Assembly (NCBI GenBank): GCA_905182985.1
Contig: CAJJDN010000171.1
Location: 153,321 to 217,320 of the forward strand
Length of the DNA stretch: 64,000 nt
Direction: 5' to 3'
Source of the DNA: Paramecium sonneborni
Taxonomy: Eukaryota > Ciliophora > Oligohymenophorea > Peniculida > Parameciidae
Part shown: piece after piece, positions 40,455-55,190 of the stretch
Layout: each line of letters opens with the position of its first letter
Position numbering within the stretch: the first letter of the stretch is position 1
Translations under genes and position numbers: made by a program
Notes under the pieces: model-generated
Seen by the model: only the letters and a program-made list of their open reading frames with translations
Database searches by the model: none
What the model was told of the DNA's origin: nothing

Positions 40455-43400
40455 ATGAGTGATTAGAACAAATTTCATATACTTAAGTTTACTTAACCAA
40501 TTCAATAGAATCAACCAGTTTTGCCAACTCCAAGATCTGATCTTTCAAATGAAAGACTGGTTGGAATTAAAAGAGATTCACTTTCTAATTTAAAAAGTTC
40601 GTAACCGTACTCTAGCATCTCTCACAGATATTCTAAAAAGAATAAGCCTCTATCTTAAGGAGTATTGGACTCATAAATTGATAGACATTTTATGGATCCC
40701 CACTTTTAGGACAAAATCATTTAGACATAATAGATAAAATGAAATCTTAATCACGTAATGATTTCTATGGACAATTAAATAGTATTGATCCCTATCAATA
40801 TCCTACTCATCTATCTGATCTCTATATCTCACCTAAAACACTTAGAGAACGTAATCTTACTTATTCACATTTTCAAGCTATACTGTTAAAGTTCACATTC
40901 CTAACGAATTAAAAGAACCTCCAGTATAATTACCTAATTTTAGTTCTAATCTGTCTAAACATATACCCAGAGATAAACTTCATAGAGGTATTCCATTCAA
41001 GTAATCTGTACATTAAATTATCACTAAGACATGATATTAAATCACTTGCTCTTGGATTGATCTTATGATTTCATAGATCTTTCATAAATATGCTCATGAT
41101 ACTAAATAAATTGACTTTTATGAAGAAGTTTAAAATGTATTAACCTTATCTTTAAAAGAATTAATACGATAAATTAGTCTTGATTGTATTGAAAGGAGGT
41201 GATGTAAATTTACAATTATATTTAGTGTCCTTTTACAAAAAATATGGAATCAATATGTCGAAATCAATTCCAATCCTATTTATTAAGTTCTTAATGAAAA
41301 AAAAGATATTGAAAAATCTAATCTCAAATAAATTATGAAAACACATCAATTATATTAATGAGAAATCGATAATTTTTAATTAATTATTTCCAATATTAAA
41401 GAAGATTAATCTAAGCTTACATCAAAATTAATCAAATTTAAAGATAATAGCAAATATCTTAAAAAAACTAATAGAAATTTATAAAATACTATTAGAGAAC
41501 TCAAATTCTAACTCAATGATTATACTACCTAAACTAAGTATTTAATGAGTGAAATTGATAATCTAAAATAATAAATTTAAGAAAATGAAATTGACATCTA
41601 AAAATTTCAATAAATATCCTAAACTAATTATAGAATTGAATCTCCATTAGCTAGTGATCATTCTTCACTTTAATTTCCCTAACCATTAAAAGTTATCCAA
41701 GCTGGTTTACATTAATCCTTAGAAAGTGATCCTGATACTACTCTATCAAATTTTGAGAATATGTTATTTAACTAAGCTACTGATACAAATGATTTAATTG
41801 CATTGATGAATTTATAAAAAGAACAATCTACTTAAGCTTGTGGATTTAATACTTAACCAGAATATCAGTAAAAAACAATATTTAGTTAAGATCAATTCTT
41901 TTACCAGATGTTAGACATAATATTGTTTAAACTGATTTTACTATGAGTAATGCTATTCAAAAGGAAACGCAAACTGAATTACTCACTGATTTATAAGATG
42001 ATATCAAAAATGAAGAAGATTAATTAATATTATTTTAAGAACAATTTTTAAAAGCATCTGAAAATTATCAATAACTTATCAATGGAAATCAATTAGATAA
42101 TCCTGATGTTAAATATCTATCATCTTTTATTTTAAGTCTTGGTAATATCTCATCTTAACTGAAATAAACAGTCTAAAATTAACGAGAATATAGAACTAGC
42201 TTATTACTAATTAATAGTGTTTAAAAAGATGAAAATGCTAGAAATACTAATGAATTATAATTATTAGTATAATTAATTTATAATATTAGAAAATCAACCG
42301 TGATAATCTATAATAGAATTTGGAATCTGCAAAAAATGAAATTGAAGAATTAGAAGGTCATCTAGAATTATAAGAATACGTAAATATTATTTATTTATTT
42401 AAAAAAGATCAATTCTAAATTAGAGAGAAAATATAATAAAATAAAAGATAAAAAACAATAACTTATTGAAAAAACTACAAATCTAATTAACCAATTAACA
42501 AAGACACAAAAATTTACAAATATTATGAAAAAGAAGATATAAGAAAAGAGATCAAGTATTTTTACTTAAAAAAAGTAATCTGCCACTTAATCTTAAAGTC
42601 AATTACCATCATCTTTAGAAATATCATAGAAATTTTCACTAATAATTTTTACAATCAAATAATTCCTAAAATCAGATGGCCTTATCACCTGGAAGATAAG
42701 AATTGGAAAATCATTCTAATAATAATTAATAAAAACCTGAAGGTTAAAGCATTTAATAAGAAAATTTAATATAGAAAATCAATATTCCAAAAAAGAAATG
42801 GAATATTTAAATTACAAATACAGATGAATAATAAAAGGAATCTGATAATGAAAGTGATCTATCATAGTCTTAACTCTCCTTTTAATAAAGTATTAGTATA
42901 GTTTAAGATGTATTAAATATTTTTTATAAAATAGGATGTTATTTCATAACATAGTTTTGCATCAAATAGAAGATCTTAATAACTGTAAACTCAAGCTAAA
43001 TCTCCTGGTAATCATGTAATATTAATATAATATTAGTAGCAATTAAATCCAAACAATGGAAATAATAGATCAAGTTTAAAATCTGCTAAAAAAAGTACTC
43101 CTATTAGCACTTCGAATACATTGAATAATGAAAATGTAAAATTGATTTCAGATACATTGAGAAGATTTTTAAATGAAGAATTAGATAATAGTGAAGCGTC
43201 AAGTATTGATTCATCTTTTTCATCTAAATTGGAAGCTTATTTTAAAAAAAATCAGATAGATAATAAAACAAAAGAAATATCACATAAACATAAGCACCAA
43301 GTATTTTATAATTTAAAATTATAAGAATTTCAAAATAGAAATTATACTGAATCAACTACTTAACTCAATTTTTAAAGATCTAAATATTTAGTAACTTTTT

Positions 43401-44631
43401 TGGCTGAACGTTTTGCTAAAAATCCAAAATTGGCTACACCAAAAATGTAAAGAATAAATGTTTTAAAATTCATTTCTTAATTTTATTGTGATAAGATAAG
43501 GTAATTTCAAAATAAAAATATACCTTTACATTAAATATGTTATGAGCATTTTGTAAATACTTATGGATTTAAAAGCATGGCAGAGTAAAAATTAACTAAT
43601 TTTTATCAATCTGTATATTCTTATAGAGAGAATTTTAGAGTTAATCTTTTTGGAAGGTATAAATAAATAAAATGAATAGATTTTTGGAATTGTTAAGTCC
43701 TCTTAGTTTGGATGATTTAGATATTTATATTTAATCATTAAAAGTACTTGATGAAAATGATATAGCTATTCATTTAGCATCAATAGTAAATGAAAAGGGA
43801 GTATTAGTTCAATTAGAAAAAGCAATAGCATCATTAGATATTCTACATTAATGTTTGGGATTAGATATCAAAGATAGAATTATAAAGGAAACTCCTTTGA
43901 ATACATATGAGAGGAAGAATAAAATGTGTGTAGATGTTGACTTTTTTATAAGTAAAGTTTTAAATGGTTATCATTAATATAAATTGACATATTAAGCTCA
44001 TTTTGAAGAAGTATTTTATTCAGCTGATATGGATATGGATGGAATGATTGAATTTCAGGAATTTTAAAAATTATATTTACATTTTGAAATTAATCAAGGA
44101 ACAACATCCAATAATAAATCAATAAGAACTTAATTTATGGAAAGATGTGATACTATTTCAAATGAGAATGGTGAAAAAGCCATGTCTTTTGAGCGTTTTA
44201 TTACTTTTTCATTAGAAAATAATATATTTTCAGAAGAAAAGTTCTCTGTAAATAGTTGAATTTTTATAATATATAGAAATTTTCAAAAAATGTTGATCCT
44301 AATGATCCAATTAAGAGTTTGAATGATTTGAAAGAGAATTGGACAAACATCTAATTATTATTAATGAGTAGAATTAGCTTAAGTGAACCTAATGAAGGTG
44401 ATTATTATCAAAGTATAATTTAAAAACTTGATTAAGTAAATTTCAAGAATTATTTAGGCTTTAAATAATAAGGAATTGAAAGAAAGCTATTGGATTTCAT
44501 ATAGAATCTTAGATGAAGATACAAAAGCACTTTATTTAAATAAGATTGCAGCTGATCTTATACCTGATGATCTATTATATATTTAAGAATAAATGAATGA
44601 AATTTTTGATGATAATATTGAGATTGATTGA
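40455..44631 (+). CDS. AXDND1-like axonemal protein with C-terminal EF-hand
   Basis: A long gene with about ten 20-30-nt introns, most of which I could join (e.g. 23, 23, 28, 25, 23 and 22 nt). Around residue 200 is an axonemal dynein light-chain (p28/AXDND1)-type block: FYEEVQNVLTLSLKELIRQI SLDCIERSVLLQKIWNQY. A long coiled coil and Q/S-rich linkers follow. The C-terminal part contains a canonical EF-hand loop DMDMDGMIEFQEF in ...HFEEVFYSADMDMDGMIEF. The p28 block suggests an axonemal role; the EF-hand suggests Ca2+ response. The 5' end (MSDQNKFHILKFTQP) and the exons at 40690-41060 are less certain. I estimate 1.2-1.3 thousand residues. Confidence 0.75.
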
Positions 44632-44787
44632 ATTATATAGATATATATTATTAATTAAATTAATTATCTCGTAATACTTACTTATTAGAATTGTTTTAGA
44701 TTATAAATCTTTTCGATTATTATAGAAAGACATAAATTTCTTATTTTATTCGAATTATTATAGATATTAATTTTATTATTTTATCAA

Positions 44788-46361
<1,574 letters not shown>

Positions 46362-46713
46362 AATTTCTATAGTATTATTTATTAAAAATAATAGTTGTAT
46401 TCTTAAACCATCTAACATATTTAAGCATTCATTAATTATTTTTTATTCTAAAGAAATTTGTGTTTTTCCACATAATTCGCCCACATAATGAAAAATTCAT
46501 TTGCAATATTTAGTAGGTTTAAAGCTTCCTTATTTTATTTTTTAAAATTAAAATATAGGATACTAAAATTATTTTAAAGCAAACTTAACTAATTAATCAT
46601 CCTATTTTTTTTGAATTATTAATCAAAGAAAAAGTAACAACATCAATAGAATAGATTAAATTAAATTAAAAAATTTTAAATATAATAAAATTATAAAAAT
46701 GTATTAAATTCAT
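46362..46713. other. AT-rich spacer, no gene seen
   Basis: 352 bp between convergent genes; homopolymer-rich, with no open frame of note. Confidence 0.5.
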
Positions 46714-48204
46714 TCAGCAAAAAACTTTTTAAAAGTATTTCATATATATAATATAAATCGCTGACTATTTGTTTGAGATTTTTATTTTAGCTTTTCTGGC
46801 TTCTATTTTGATAATCTAGCAATTCTTCTTCTTTTTAATAAAAGATTTGTTGCTTTTATTTTATTATTCTTTAGCATATGCTATATTTCTGAAAACTAAT
46901 CTAAGAGGAGATCGAAAAATATCAAATTCTTCATTTAACTTTTTTCTTAAAAACTTTAAATAAATAGCTAAAATTTATTTATAAATTTGTACAAGATTCT
47001 TAATTAATAATTTAAGCAACATTTTAAGAGGAAAAGCAGCTATATATCTTTTTGAATTTATTTAGCCAATTATTTAATAGACCAGTTTATATGTAAATTA
47101 TTATATAAATAGATTACTCTAGTATTCCATTAATCATAAACTTAAATAAATTAATTCATTAATAGATTTATCCTAAATTAACTTTTCAGCCTTTATTGAG
47201 ATTAATTTACAAATGGGAATTTATCCAAGATTTCTTTTCAATTATCCTTTTAAATGTTTAAAATCATTATCAATAATATTCCATTTATTTCCAGCAATTA
47301 TAAGTTCTCTTCCTTATTTAATTGTTTCTTAAGCGAATTCTAAATCAACTTCTTTAAATTTCTAGTGAATCAATTAAAGTAGATCTTGTTTTTGCAAGTA
47401 TCATAAATCTAGATCAATTTATATTTTTTGTTTATATTCATTTCATGCAATATGTACTAATTATATTTTTTATCTTTTTAAAGATAAATACAGATTTTCT
47501 TTTGAAACTACTTGCTCCCTTTAAATGGGCGATCTAGTAAAAAATTGAATTAGCTATATTTTCATCATCCATATCCCTATTATCTTTTGGATAAATCAAA
47601 TTTCTTCTTTTAGTAATTAAGAGTTACTCAAATTTTAATATCAAATTCAATTCATTATTATTTAATGATTTCTTATTTAATTTTTCTTTAATTTCTTTAT
47701 ATTTTTCCTTATTTTTTATTTCCTTACTTAACAGTCTTCATGTACAGATAGTTTAGGGTATATTTACTGAGATACTAATAATCTTAGAATCTTCAACAAT
47801 CAACTGCTGAAACATAAATAAGATTTCCAAGAGCCAGTATTTTAGTTGAGAATCAATGTAAATTTCGAATATAATTTCATTTTCACATTTACATTTATTA
47901 GCAACTATCAGAGTTTTCTTTACGATTTGTTTAGGTAATTTAATTCTTTCAATTTATTAACGCTTTTAGGATCAAAAGTTATTAAAGAGAGTTTATTTTT
48001 CAACTATCTTTAAATGAATGATCAATATTGGTTAAAAAACTTTAGCATCAATGATAAATTAAGCAAAATGAGAATACTCAATTGAATTGATAGTTTGTAT
48101 TTATATTTATTTATTATAATGGATTTAAAATCTATTTTCAGGCTACATTTTCTATACTTTTCTATTTCTAATAATATTGTTTTAATTTAATGTAATAACA
48201 GCAT
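46714..48204 (-). CDS. Hypothetical helical protein, multi-exon
   Basis: MLLLHQIKTILLEIEK at 48204 joins through a 26-nt intron to FQIHYNKQIQIQTINSIEYS; later pieces include LIVANKCKCENEIIFEIYID, KFKEVDLEFAQETIKQGREL and IIAGNKWNIIDNDFKHLKGQ, ending before TGA 46714-46716. At least five introns are needed; two look long for this genome (~42-45 nt), so parts of the model are uncertain. No domain recognised. It diverges from the coiled-coil gene at 48319 with a 114-bp spacer. Confidence 0.5.
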
Positions 48205-48318
48205 TTTCTCCTATATTCAATAGAATGATGATTTACTTTGCTGATTATCTATTTACAAATGATATTGTGTGTTAAGGAATTTAAGAAAATTTGTATAAAA
48301 TTTTTGTTTACATAAATA

Positions 48319-50734
48319 ATGAATAATGATAGAACTAATAAAAAAAGAGATAAATCTTCTAATGATGTTAAAAGTCTTTTAAGTTAACCTAGTATGTTGT
48401 TTAATCAAAAAGTTGAAGATAATATTATTCATGTCATTTAATAATTCTAACCATTGAGAACTGAAAATGATGAGCTTAAAAATACTATACTTGCTACTTA
48501 AACTTATTTAGAAGTATTTTATAAAAATTTTATAAATTAGCAATAAAGAGAGAATCTATCATAAATTATTAGAGAAACTGAAAGTAGAGAACTTGTGAAG
48601 AGAATTGCAGATATTCCAACGTTAATTACTATTTTATAAGAAGATATGAAAACCATGTAAGAAACATTAAGGACATGTATTTCAAACACTATTACGTAAT
48701 ATAGAATCACTATTATTGACATAATAAACTGAGTAGTTACTATTTTTAAATCAAGAACGCAATTCTAATTATGAACGTATTAAAATTGAAGTTTCTCAAT
48801 AATAAATAGAATAATAAAGTATTATAACTCATCAGGAAGAATTAATTAAATCAAAAGATCAAACTATATACCAATTGAATTAAATAATTGAAGATGAAAA
48901 TAAAAAAATTAAGAAAAATTAAAATTCACATTTTGAAATTCTAGATTCATATAATGAGAAGTTAGAAGACTTAAATAGTTAACTTAATGAGGAAATTGAA
49001 AAATAATAATAAATTAAGATTAAATATACATAGATGTTACAATAATAATAAGATGAACATCATACTTAAGTAACTATTAAACAAGATTAATATGAATTTG
49101 CTTTAGGAGAATTAAGAAATACTTATGAAAAACGTATGGATAAATTAATTAAAGATAGTGAATTTAGAATTTCAGAAGCAAATAAAGCTTCCATAAGAGC
49201 CAATAAAGAATTAGAATAAATTACAAATAAATATGAATAAGAAATATTAAAAAATGAATAATCAATAATTCTAATTAAAAATTAATAATTATAATTATAA
49301 TAATAATAACAATAAACTTAATAATTAAGAGCTTAAATGCATTAATAATCTTTATATCTTCATTAAACTTAAGCTATGATAGCTAATTTAAAAAAAAATA
49401 ATAATAATGAAGAATTAAATTTGTCAGAATAAAAAATTTAATAATAATTAGAGAATTTGTATTTGATAAATCCTACAAATAATATTGATCATCAATAATA
49501 ATAGATATCATCGCCATCTTTATGGTCTCATGATATAAATTAATTTTCTCAGTCAGTTTTCAAAAATAATATAAAATATGTTGATTAATAAACTACTTAA
49601 ATGTCTCCTATATCAAATTCTAAATAAATTTAAGATTAAATTCCAAATTTAGAGTTTTAAGAAATAATGGAATCAAAAAAATAAACTAATTTAATGAAAA
49701 AATTAAAAAAGAAACGTAATTAAAGATCTAAAAATAGAGAAGATTAATATTATTATTATGAACTCAAAACAAATGATGGAATAACACAAAAAGAATTAAT
49801 TACTAAACCTTCTCCAAAATAAAGTGAGGAAACTCCAAATTCTAAATTTACAAGTGTTAATTTTACTTAAGCTTTTGTTACTCATCATCATTCAAATCTT
49901 AGAAGAAGAAGTAAATTATAAATTAACTTCTCTAATAATTAAATATAAGAATAAGAGATCAATCATGAAATTTAGACATAAGATATCTCTTGTTAAACTG
50001 AAGATTTCTTATTAGAATATTTAATAATCAATGAAAATTAAAAAACTATTCATACTCATTAATAAGAAAGGTCTAATAGTTACTTTTTTTCACCAAATAA
50101 AAAACATTAAAATACTTCAACTATTTTAGATAATAGTTCTAATAATTAAAATTAATTTACTCATTAAATATTACAAAGTGATTAGGATGAATTTTAAGTT
50201 TAATTAAAAGATGAAGTAACTATTCTTAAAGAATAAATTATTTTACTTCAGTCATAAAATTAAATATAGGCTAAAAATATAACAGATTTATAAGAAAAAG
50301 CTTAATATATGTAAGATAGAATGAAAGAAAATGTTAAATAAATGAAATAATAAATTACAAGAAGTTCATAAGAAAATGAAACTCTGTTAAAATAATTAGA
50401 AAAGCCAAAAGAAGTTGTTAAGAAAAAAATAGAATTATAAAAACATTTGGAAAATTAGATTTCTTAAAGTGAAAATTTGTAATATTAATTAAATAAAGCA
50501 ACAGAAATAATAAAATATTTTAATAATGAACTTGAAAATTATAAATAAATGTATAATATTTTTGGATAAGGTAGTAAATCAGAAAGATAAACAAAGAAAT
50601 TACCTAGTATTTATTAACCTTCTCCAAAAAGGAAAATGGGAGAATGTACTCCAAGAAAATAATAATCAATGTATGAAGAAGCATAAAGATTAATAGATAA
50701 TCTTTATGATATAAAAACTTATAAAAGAAATTGA
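48319..50734 (+). CDS. Long coiled-coil, Q/N-rich protein
   Basis: MNNDRTNKKRDKSSNDVKSL begins a frame of about 790 aa with one intron near 48700-48740; the rest to TGA 50732-50734 is open. Residues ~30-300 and ~600-720 are strongly coiled coil (YEKRMDKLIKDSEFRISEAN; KYFNNELENYKQMYNIF). The middle is poly-Q/N and disordered. The C-terminus has a proline/basic patch (PSIYQPSPKRKMGECTPRKQ). It could be a cytoskeletal or centriolar scaffold, but no family is recognised. Confidence 0.7.
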
Positions 50735-50824
50735 TAATCAATTGAAAAGTAGTAGTTATGTTTATAATTGAAAATGATATAAATATATATCAAATTAATC
50801 GTAATTCATAACTATTAATTAATA

Positions 50825-51756
50825 TCAATTTTAAGATAAAGCAGTCATCTTAGGAACAAAAATTTCTATATTTTCTTTTTTTTCAATAGCTTTTGGATAA
50901 TCTTAGAATAACTTAGTTATAGATAGAGCTAACTATGAATTTTTTTCTGTAAATTCTTCATGGATTGTTTATAGAACATCTCCATATATAAAATTTTGTT
51001 ATTCAATCATAGAATACTTTGTTCTGCAATATGAAGAGTATTAAGATTTGAATTCATTTTTGTACATCAAACAAACATTGAGATTTGGATGATAAATACT
51101 ATATTTTCTAGCTCGTCTATTATTATGAATTTCATTTATTAAAGCTTCAATAAAACACTCACAATTTATGATCTAAATTTCTTTACTATATTATTCACAT
51201 TAATCATAATATGAAATTGAATTAATTTCTTGAAAATATAATTGCTCAAAACTATAGAGTATAATCTTTTTATGTTACCTTTCTTCAAATGCTTCAATGA
51301 GATCTTATTTAGAGAATTCATCAAAATTAATCTTAAGATTAATCATAAACTCAGATTTAACGATTCCTCTTGGTAATTATATTAATGATGGTACACCTTA
51401 TTTTACTATATTTTGCTAATATAATAAATACATTGTTCAGTTTTTACTCTAAATTACTTTAGAATAAAATTGCTATAAGGATCAAAACAAGCATTCACTA
51501 ATACATTAATTTAAATGCATTACAGATGCTTTTATTTTATGTTTCTCTAATATCTCCTTAAAGAATAACAACTTCATTATCATCTATTGTTATTGAAAAG
51601 ATTTCACAAGCATCTTAAACAGTTAACTCTGAATTTCTTACACTTGCACACAAATCTAAGTAGCAATAAATAAAATACTTCCCATTATTCAATAAATAAT
51701 TATAATTTTATTATTCTAAATTAACAAGAATCAATAACAAAAAGAATTCGATTCAT
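50825..51756 (-). CDS. Hypothetical protein next to AIG1-type GTPase
   Basis: The C-terminal ~200 residues are a clear coding frame (GVPSLIQLPRGIVKSEF ... FVPKMTALSQN, TGA 50825-50827), preceded via a ~32-nt intron by ELTVQDACEIFSITIDDNEV. The 5' end is less sure: ATG 51756 (MNRILFVIDS) needs a frame change near 51680 that I could not resolve. Contains several Cys (IINCECFIEALINEI, SSYCRTKYSM). No family recognised. It lies 27 bp downstream of the GTPase gene on the same strand. Confidence 0.55.
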
Positions 51757-51783
51757 TTATTATTTATATATGCTATTTAATTA

Positions 51784-53241
51784 TCAGTTAACTAATTTAA
51801 TAACTTTTAAATCAATTTTTGCTTATTCTACCTATTATTTAATAGATAATTATGCTTTTATTAGTTTATCTTTTAGTTCTTCTTTTGGAACTTCTTTAGC
51901 AAAATAATCCAATACTCCTGGATCAATTAGTATTTTCAATTATTAATATGATAAATCTGGAATTTGATCCCAAACTATTTTTCTACCACAACCTTTTAAG
52001 TTTTCTTTAGGAGGTTCTTTATATTCATCATCCCAATCTTATTTTTTCATGAAAAAGCGAAGGAAAGAACTTTTTAATTAAATTTTATTTTCTTGTTTTT
52101 AAGGTACTTAGTTGACTTTGTAATTGATTCCATTTTCTGTTATCTTAAATTCATATTTTTAAGGCATTTTATAATCATGAAAATATTCATCTTTAATAGG
52201 GAATGCACCACAAGTTGTTTCTCCTTCACATCCAGATACTTTTAACCAAATTAATCCACAATGTGGGCAGGCCTTAATAAAGTTGAAGAAATGAGCTTTA
52301 TCATCTTTCATTTTTAATTGAGTAAGCTTAATTATTTCTTCAATTTCCATTACTAATTCCTTTTTTAGTTCAAAATGAATCAAATAAGCTAAACCTGGGT
52401 TTTTATGTTATGTATAAAGTTGAGAAAATTTTGCATTATTTTTAATTTCAAAATCTGAAATTAAATTTTCCGCTACGGCTTTTGTCTCTAAAGTAAGATA
52501 ATGCATTATTTCATGAATAGATGAATTATTTCCATCAAAATCTTCAATAAACTTTTTTATAACAGTTGCTATTCTCCTAAATTTTGCTATTACTTCACCC
52601 TTTGTACATTCTAAACTTAATTCTAATTCTCCTTGCAATTCAAGTAAATCGAAGTTAGAATAAAATTCTGTTTCAGTTAATTCAACTTGTTCAGCTTCAC
52701 ATTTATTTAAGATTGAATCTATTTATTAACATATTTTTTCTCCAGGATCATATTTTGAGACAAATATTACAGAATTTATCCCATAGCTTTTACTCAAATC
52801 TATAACTTATTATTTATTTTATGAAACAGTCGATTTATCAACAGTATCCCAATGAGTCACAGTAACAGTTAAAAGATATCTATATCTCATAAATTTAGTA
52901 ACCATATTTTTTATAAAATCTTGCATCATATCTAATCTTTCCCATTTTACTATTAAAAATATTTAATGAACTGGTCCTTCAGAAAGAGCATTCAATACAC
53001 CAACAGCATGAATTATTTTCTCTTATTTCGATCCAAATCCAGGTGTGTCCAATACTCGAAATCCACTACCATAGGATGAAGCTTTTAAAAAGGTTTATCT
53101 ATTTTAAAAAAAATCATTTATATACCTTGTTACTGAATTACCTCCTGATTACACTAGTTATTAAGTTTTACATATTAAATTAAAAAATGTTGTTTTTCCA
53201 CTTCCAGTAAATCCTATTAGAACAATTTGTTTTTTATTCAT
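51784..53241 (-). CDS. AIG1/GIMAP-type GTPase with Cys-rich C-terminus
   Basis: One 27-nt intron gives 476 aa. G1/P-loop: KKQIVLIGFTGSGKTTFFNL at the very N-terminus. Switch region SGGNSVTRQT, with the Thr expected at G2. G3: FRVLDTPGFGS. An AIG1-like conserved box follows (HAVGVLNALSEGPVHQIFLI), then a G4-like TVTHWDTVDKS. This is the AIG1 subfamily of septin/TRAFAC-like GTPases, which oligomerise on membranes and are linked to immunity or vacuolar traffic in animals, plants and protists. The C-terminal half is helical and ends with a CPHCGLIWLKVSGCEGETTCG zinc-ribbon-like element. It is head to head with a degenerate paralogue only 26 bp away. Confidence 0.9.
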
Positions 53242-53267
53242 CTAATATTATTTTCACTTTCATAAAT
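53242..53267. promoter_or_regulatory. 26-bp bidirectional spacer between paired GTPase genes
   Basis: Only 26 bp lie between the two divergent ATGs, so both 5' UTRs and any core promoter must sit inside this spacer or within the coding ends. This suggests coordinate expression of the pair. Confidence 0.5.
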
Positions 53268-55190
53268 ATGAGTATAAAATTTCCTTTTCAAACTGAGATA
53301 AATCTATTACACTTCATGCTAGAATTTATTAATTAATCTAATACAAATTTCTAAGAATTCAACAGAAAATAGTATTCCTTAATCTATTACAGAAGTATGA
53401 AAATTATTTATTTTTCAAGAAAGAAATTATTAAAACAAAGCATGTCCTATTATCTGATTGTTCTTTTGGGGAATGATTAATTATTAAAGAATTCAATCTA
53501 TGAAAATTTTCAAGGAAAAGAATAAAAAAATTAATCAATTTTTTTACCTTATTCCTCTTCGATTCCAAAAAATATTGATTAAGATTAACATTGGAGCATA
53601 CTTAATACTCCAAGCGCAATAAATTATGAAGATTTAATATCTATTTGGAACAATTTGATATAAATTTCTAAATTAGAAAATATTGATTATGGAACTGTTA
53701 TTTATTGTTTTAAGGATTATCAGAGTAAATTAGAAGATTTATTGGATTAAATACACGATTAAATTGGTTGTTGGAATAGAAAAAATGGAATCATAATTGA
53801 AAAATAATTTTAGCTAGAGTACATTTTCTCAAAAATAAAAATAAATAAAAACTTTAATTTTAAAAATTTGACACCTAAAAATAATGAAGAATGCTATATA
53901 AAAAAGATTGCTTAAGAGAAAATTAACATTATTTTAAAAGAATGGAATCAAACTATTTCAAGAAGTAACAATTTAGCAAATTTTATATAATAAATAATTG
54001 AAAAATAAAATCTCGATAATATTTTAGACAAATTAAATTTGAGTACTTTTTCTGAAATTAGAATGTTTAATTTGGCTGTTAATATTAGGTACATGTTAGA
54101 TGAAAAAAGAAGGATTTTTACTAATTATTTAAGATTTAAATCATAAGAATATTCTAAATTTTTATATTGCACAAATAAATGCAAGTTGTTGTACGTTTAA
54201 ACTAAATTTTACTAGTTAGAGTAGATTTTTCAAATAGATATTTCACTTAAACCATCTACTCTTACTAATTATAACTGTCCTAACTGTCCTAAGTGCTAAG
54301 AAAAGACCAAATTTATAAATCCTTAGTAAATAGAAGAAAGCATTTTTTTTTATTTTTAAAAAGAAATAATTTATGAAATAATCTAAAAATAATAACAAAA
54401 TTAAGAAATATTATAAATAATGTTGTTATCAAATGAAGATGAAGAAAAAACAAAATTTTTTAATATGATTTAACAAAATGATTCCATCTCCAACTCAAAA
54501 TAACAAGATGCATTTGTTCAAAGTAAATTAATAAATGAAAAATATATTTTCCATAATCCTCCATTACTTGATTTTGTGAATGATAGTTAATCTATCATTT
54601 CTGGCTATAGAGAATATTTTCAAAAAAATGATATCCATTTTTTTTTTATTTTTGTAAATCATTAAAGAATTGATATCATGACTCAAAGAATTTCAAATAT
54701 AATAAAAAAATTTCATAGTTTGGAGAGACAAAGAATGGCTTTAATTGTAAATTCATAAAAATAAATTTAACAAGGATAACATACAGAGATTGTAAAGCAA
54801 TTAAACTATTTTGGGTTTAAGTCTATTAATTTTTTAAATACTAGTGATTCACAATAGAATATAAAAAAAATGATATTCAAATGTTTGGAGAACATTGATT
54901 TAAGAAAATTTGATTTCACAAACACAATATTTGAATAAGTTGATGAAAGGATGACGTAATAATTTAAAGAAAATCTTAATAAAGTTAGTAAGAAAATTTA
55001 AGAAGAAGAGCTGAATAGATTTAAAATTTATTTGGATTAAGAAAAATAAGAAATAGAAAAAGAAAAAATAGAAGTCTAAAAGCTGGAAAGTTTTTTAAAA
55101 AATAAAAAAGATTAGCTAAATTAAAGAGAGTAAAATTATCAACTTGGCTTGAATGAGTACAAAATTACTTAGAAAAAATTAAACTTTTGA
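53268..55190 (+). CDS. Degenerate AIG1-like GTPase homologue
   Basis: Intronless, 640 aa, MSIKFPFQTEINLLHFMLEF to TGA 55188-55190. It lacks a working P-loop: LIVLLGNDQLLKNSIYENF occupies the position of the neighbour's IVLIGFTGSGKTTFFNL, and LNTPSAINYE that of LDTPGFG. A second block, IHFFFIFVNHQRIDIMTQRI SNIIKKF, lines up by eye with HQIFLIVKWERLDMMQDFIK of the neighbour. Between them is CPNCPKCQ, parallel to its CPHCG. The C-terminal ~120 residues are a Lys/Glu coiled coil. Nucleotide hydrolysis is unlikely; a regulatory or partner role with the divergent canonical GTPase is inference. Its last 414 bp fall in a block that appears twice in this window. Confidence 0.7.
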
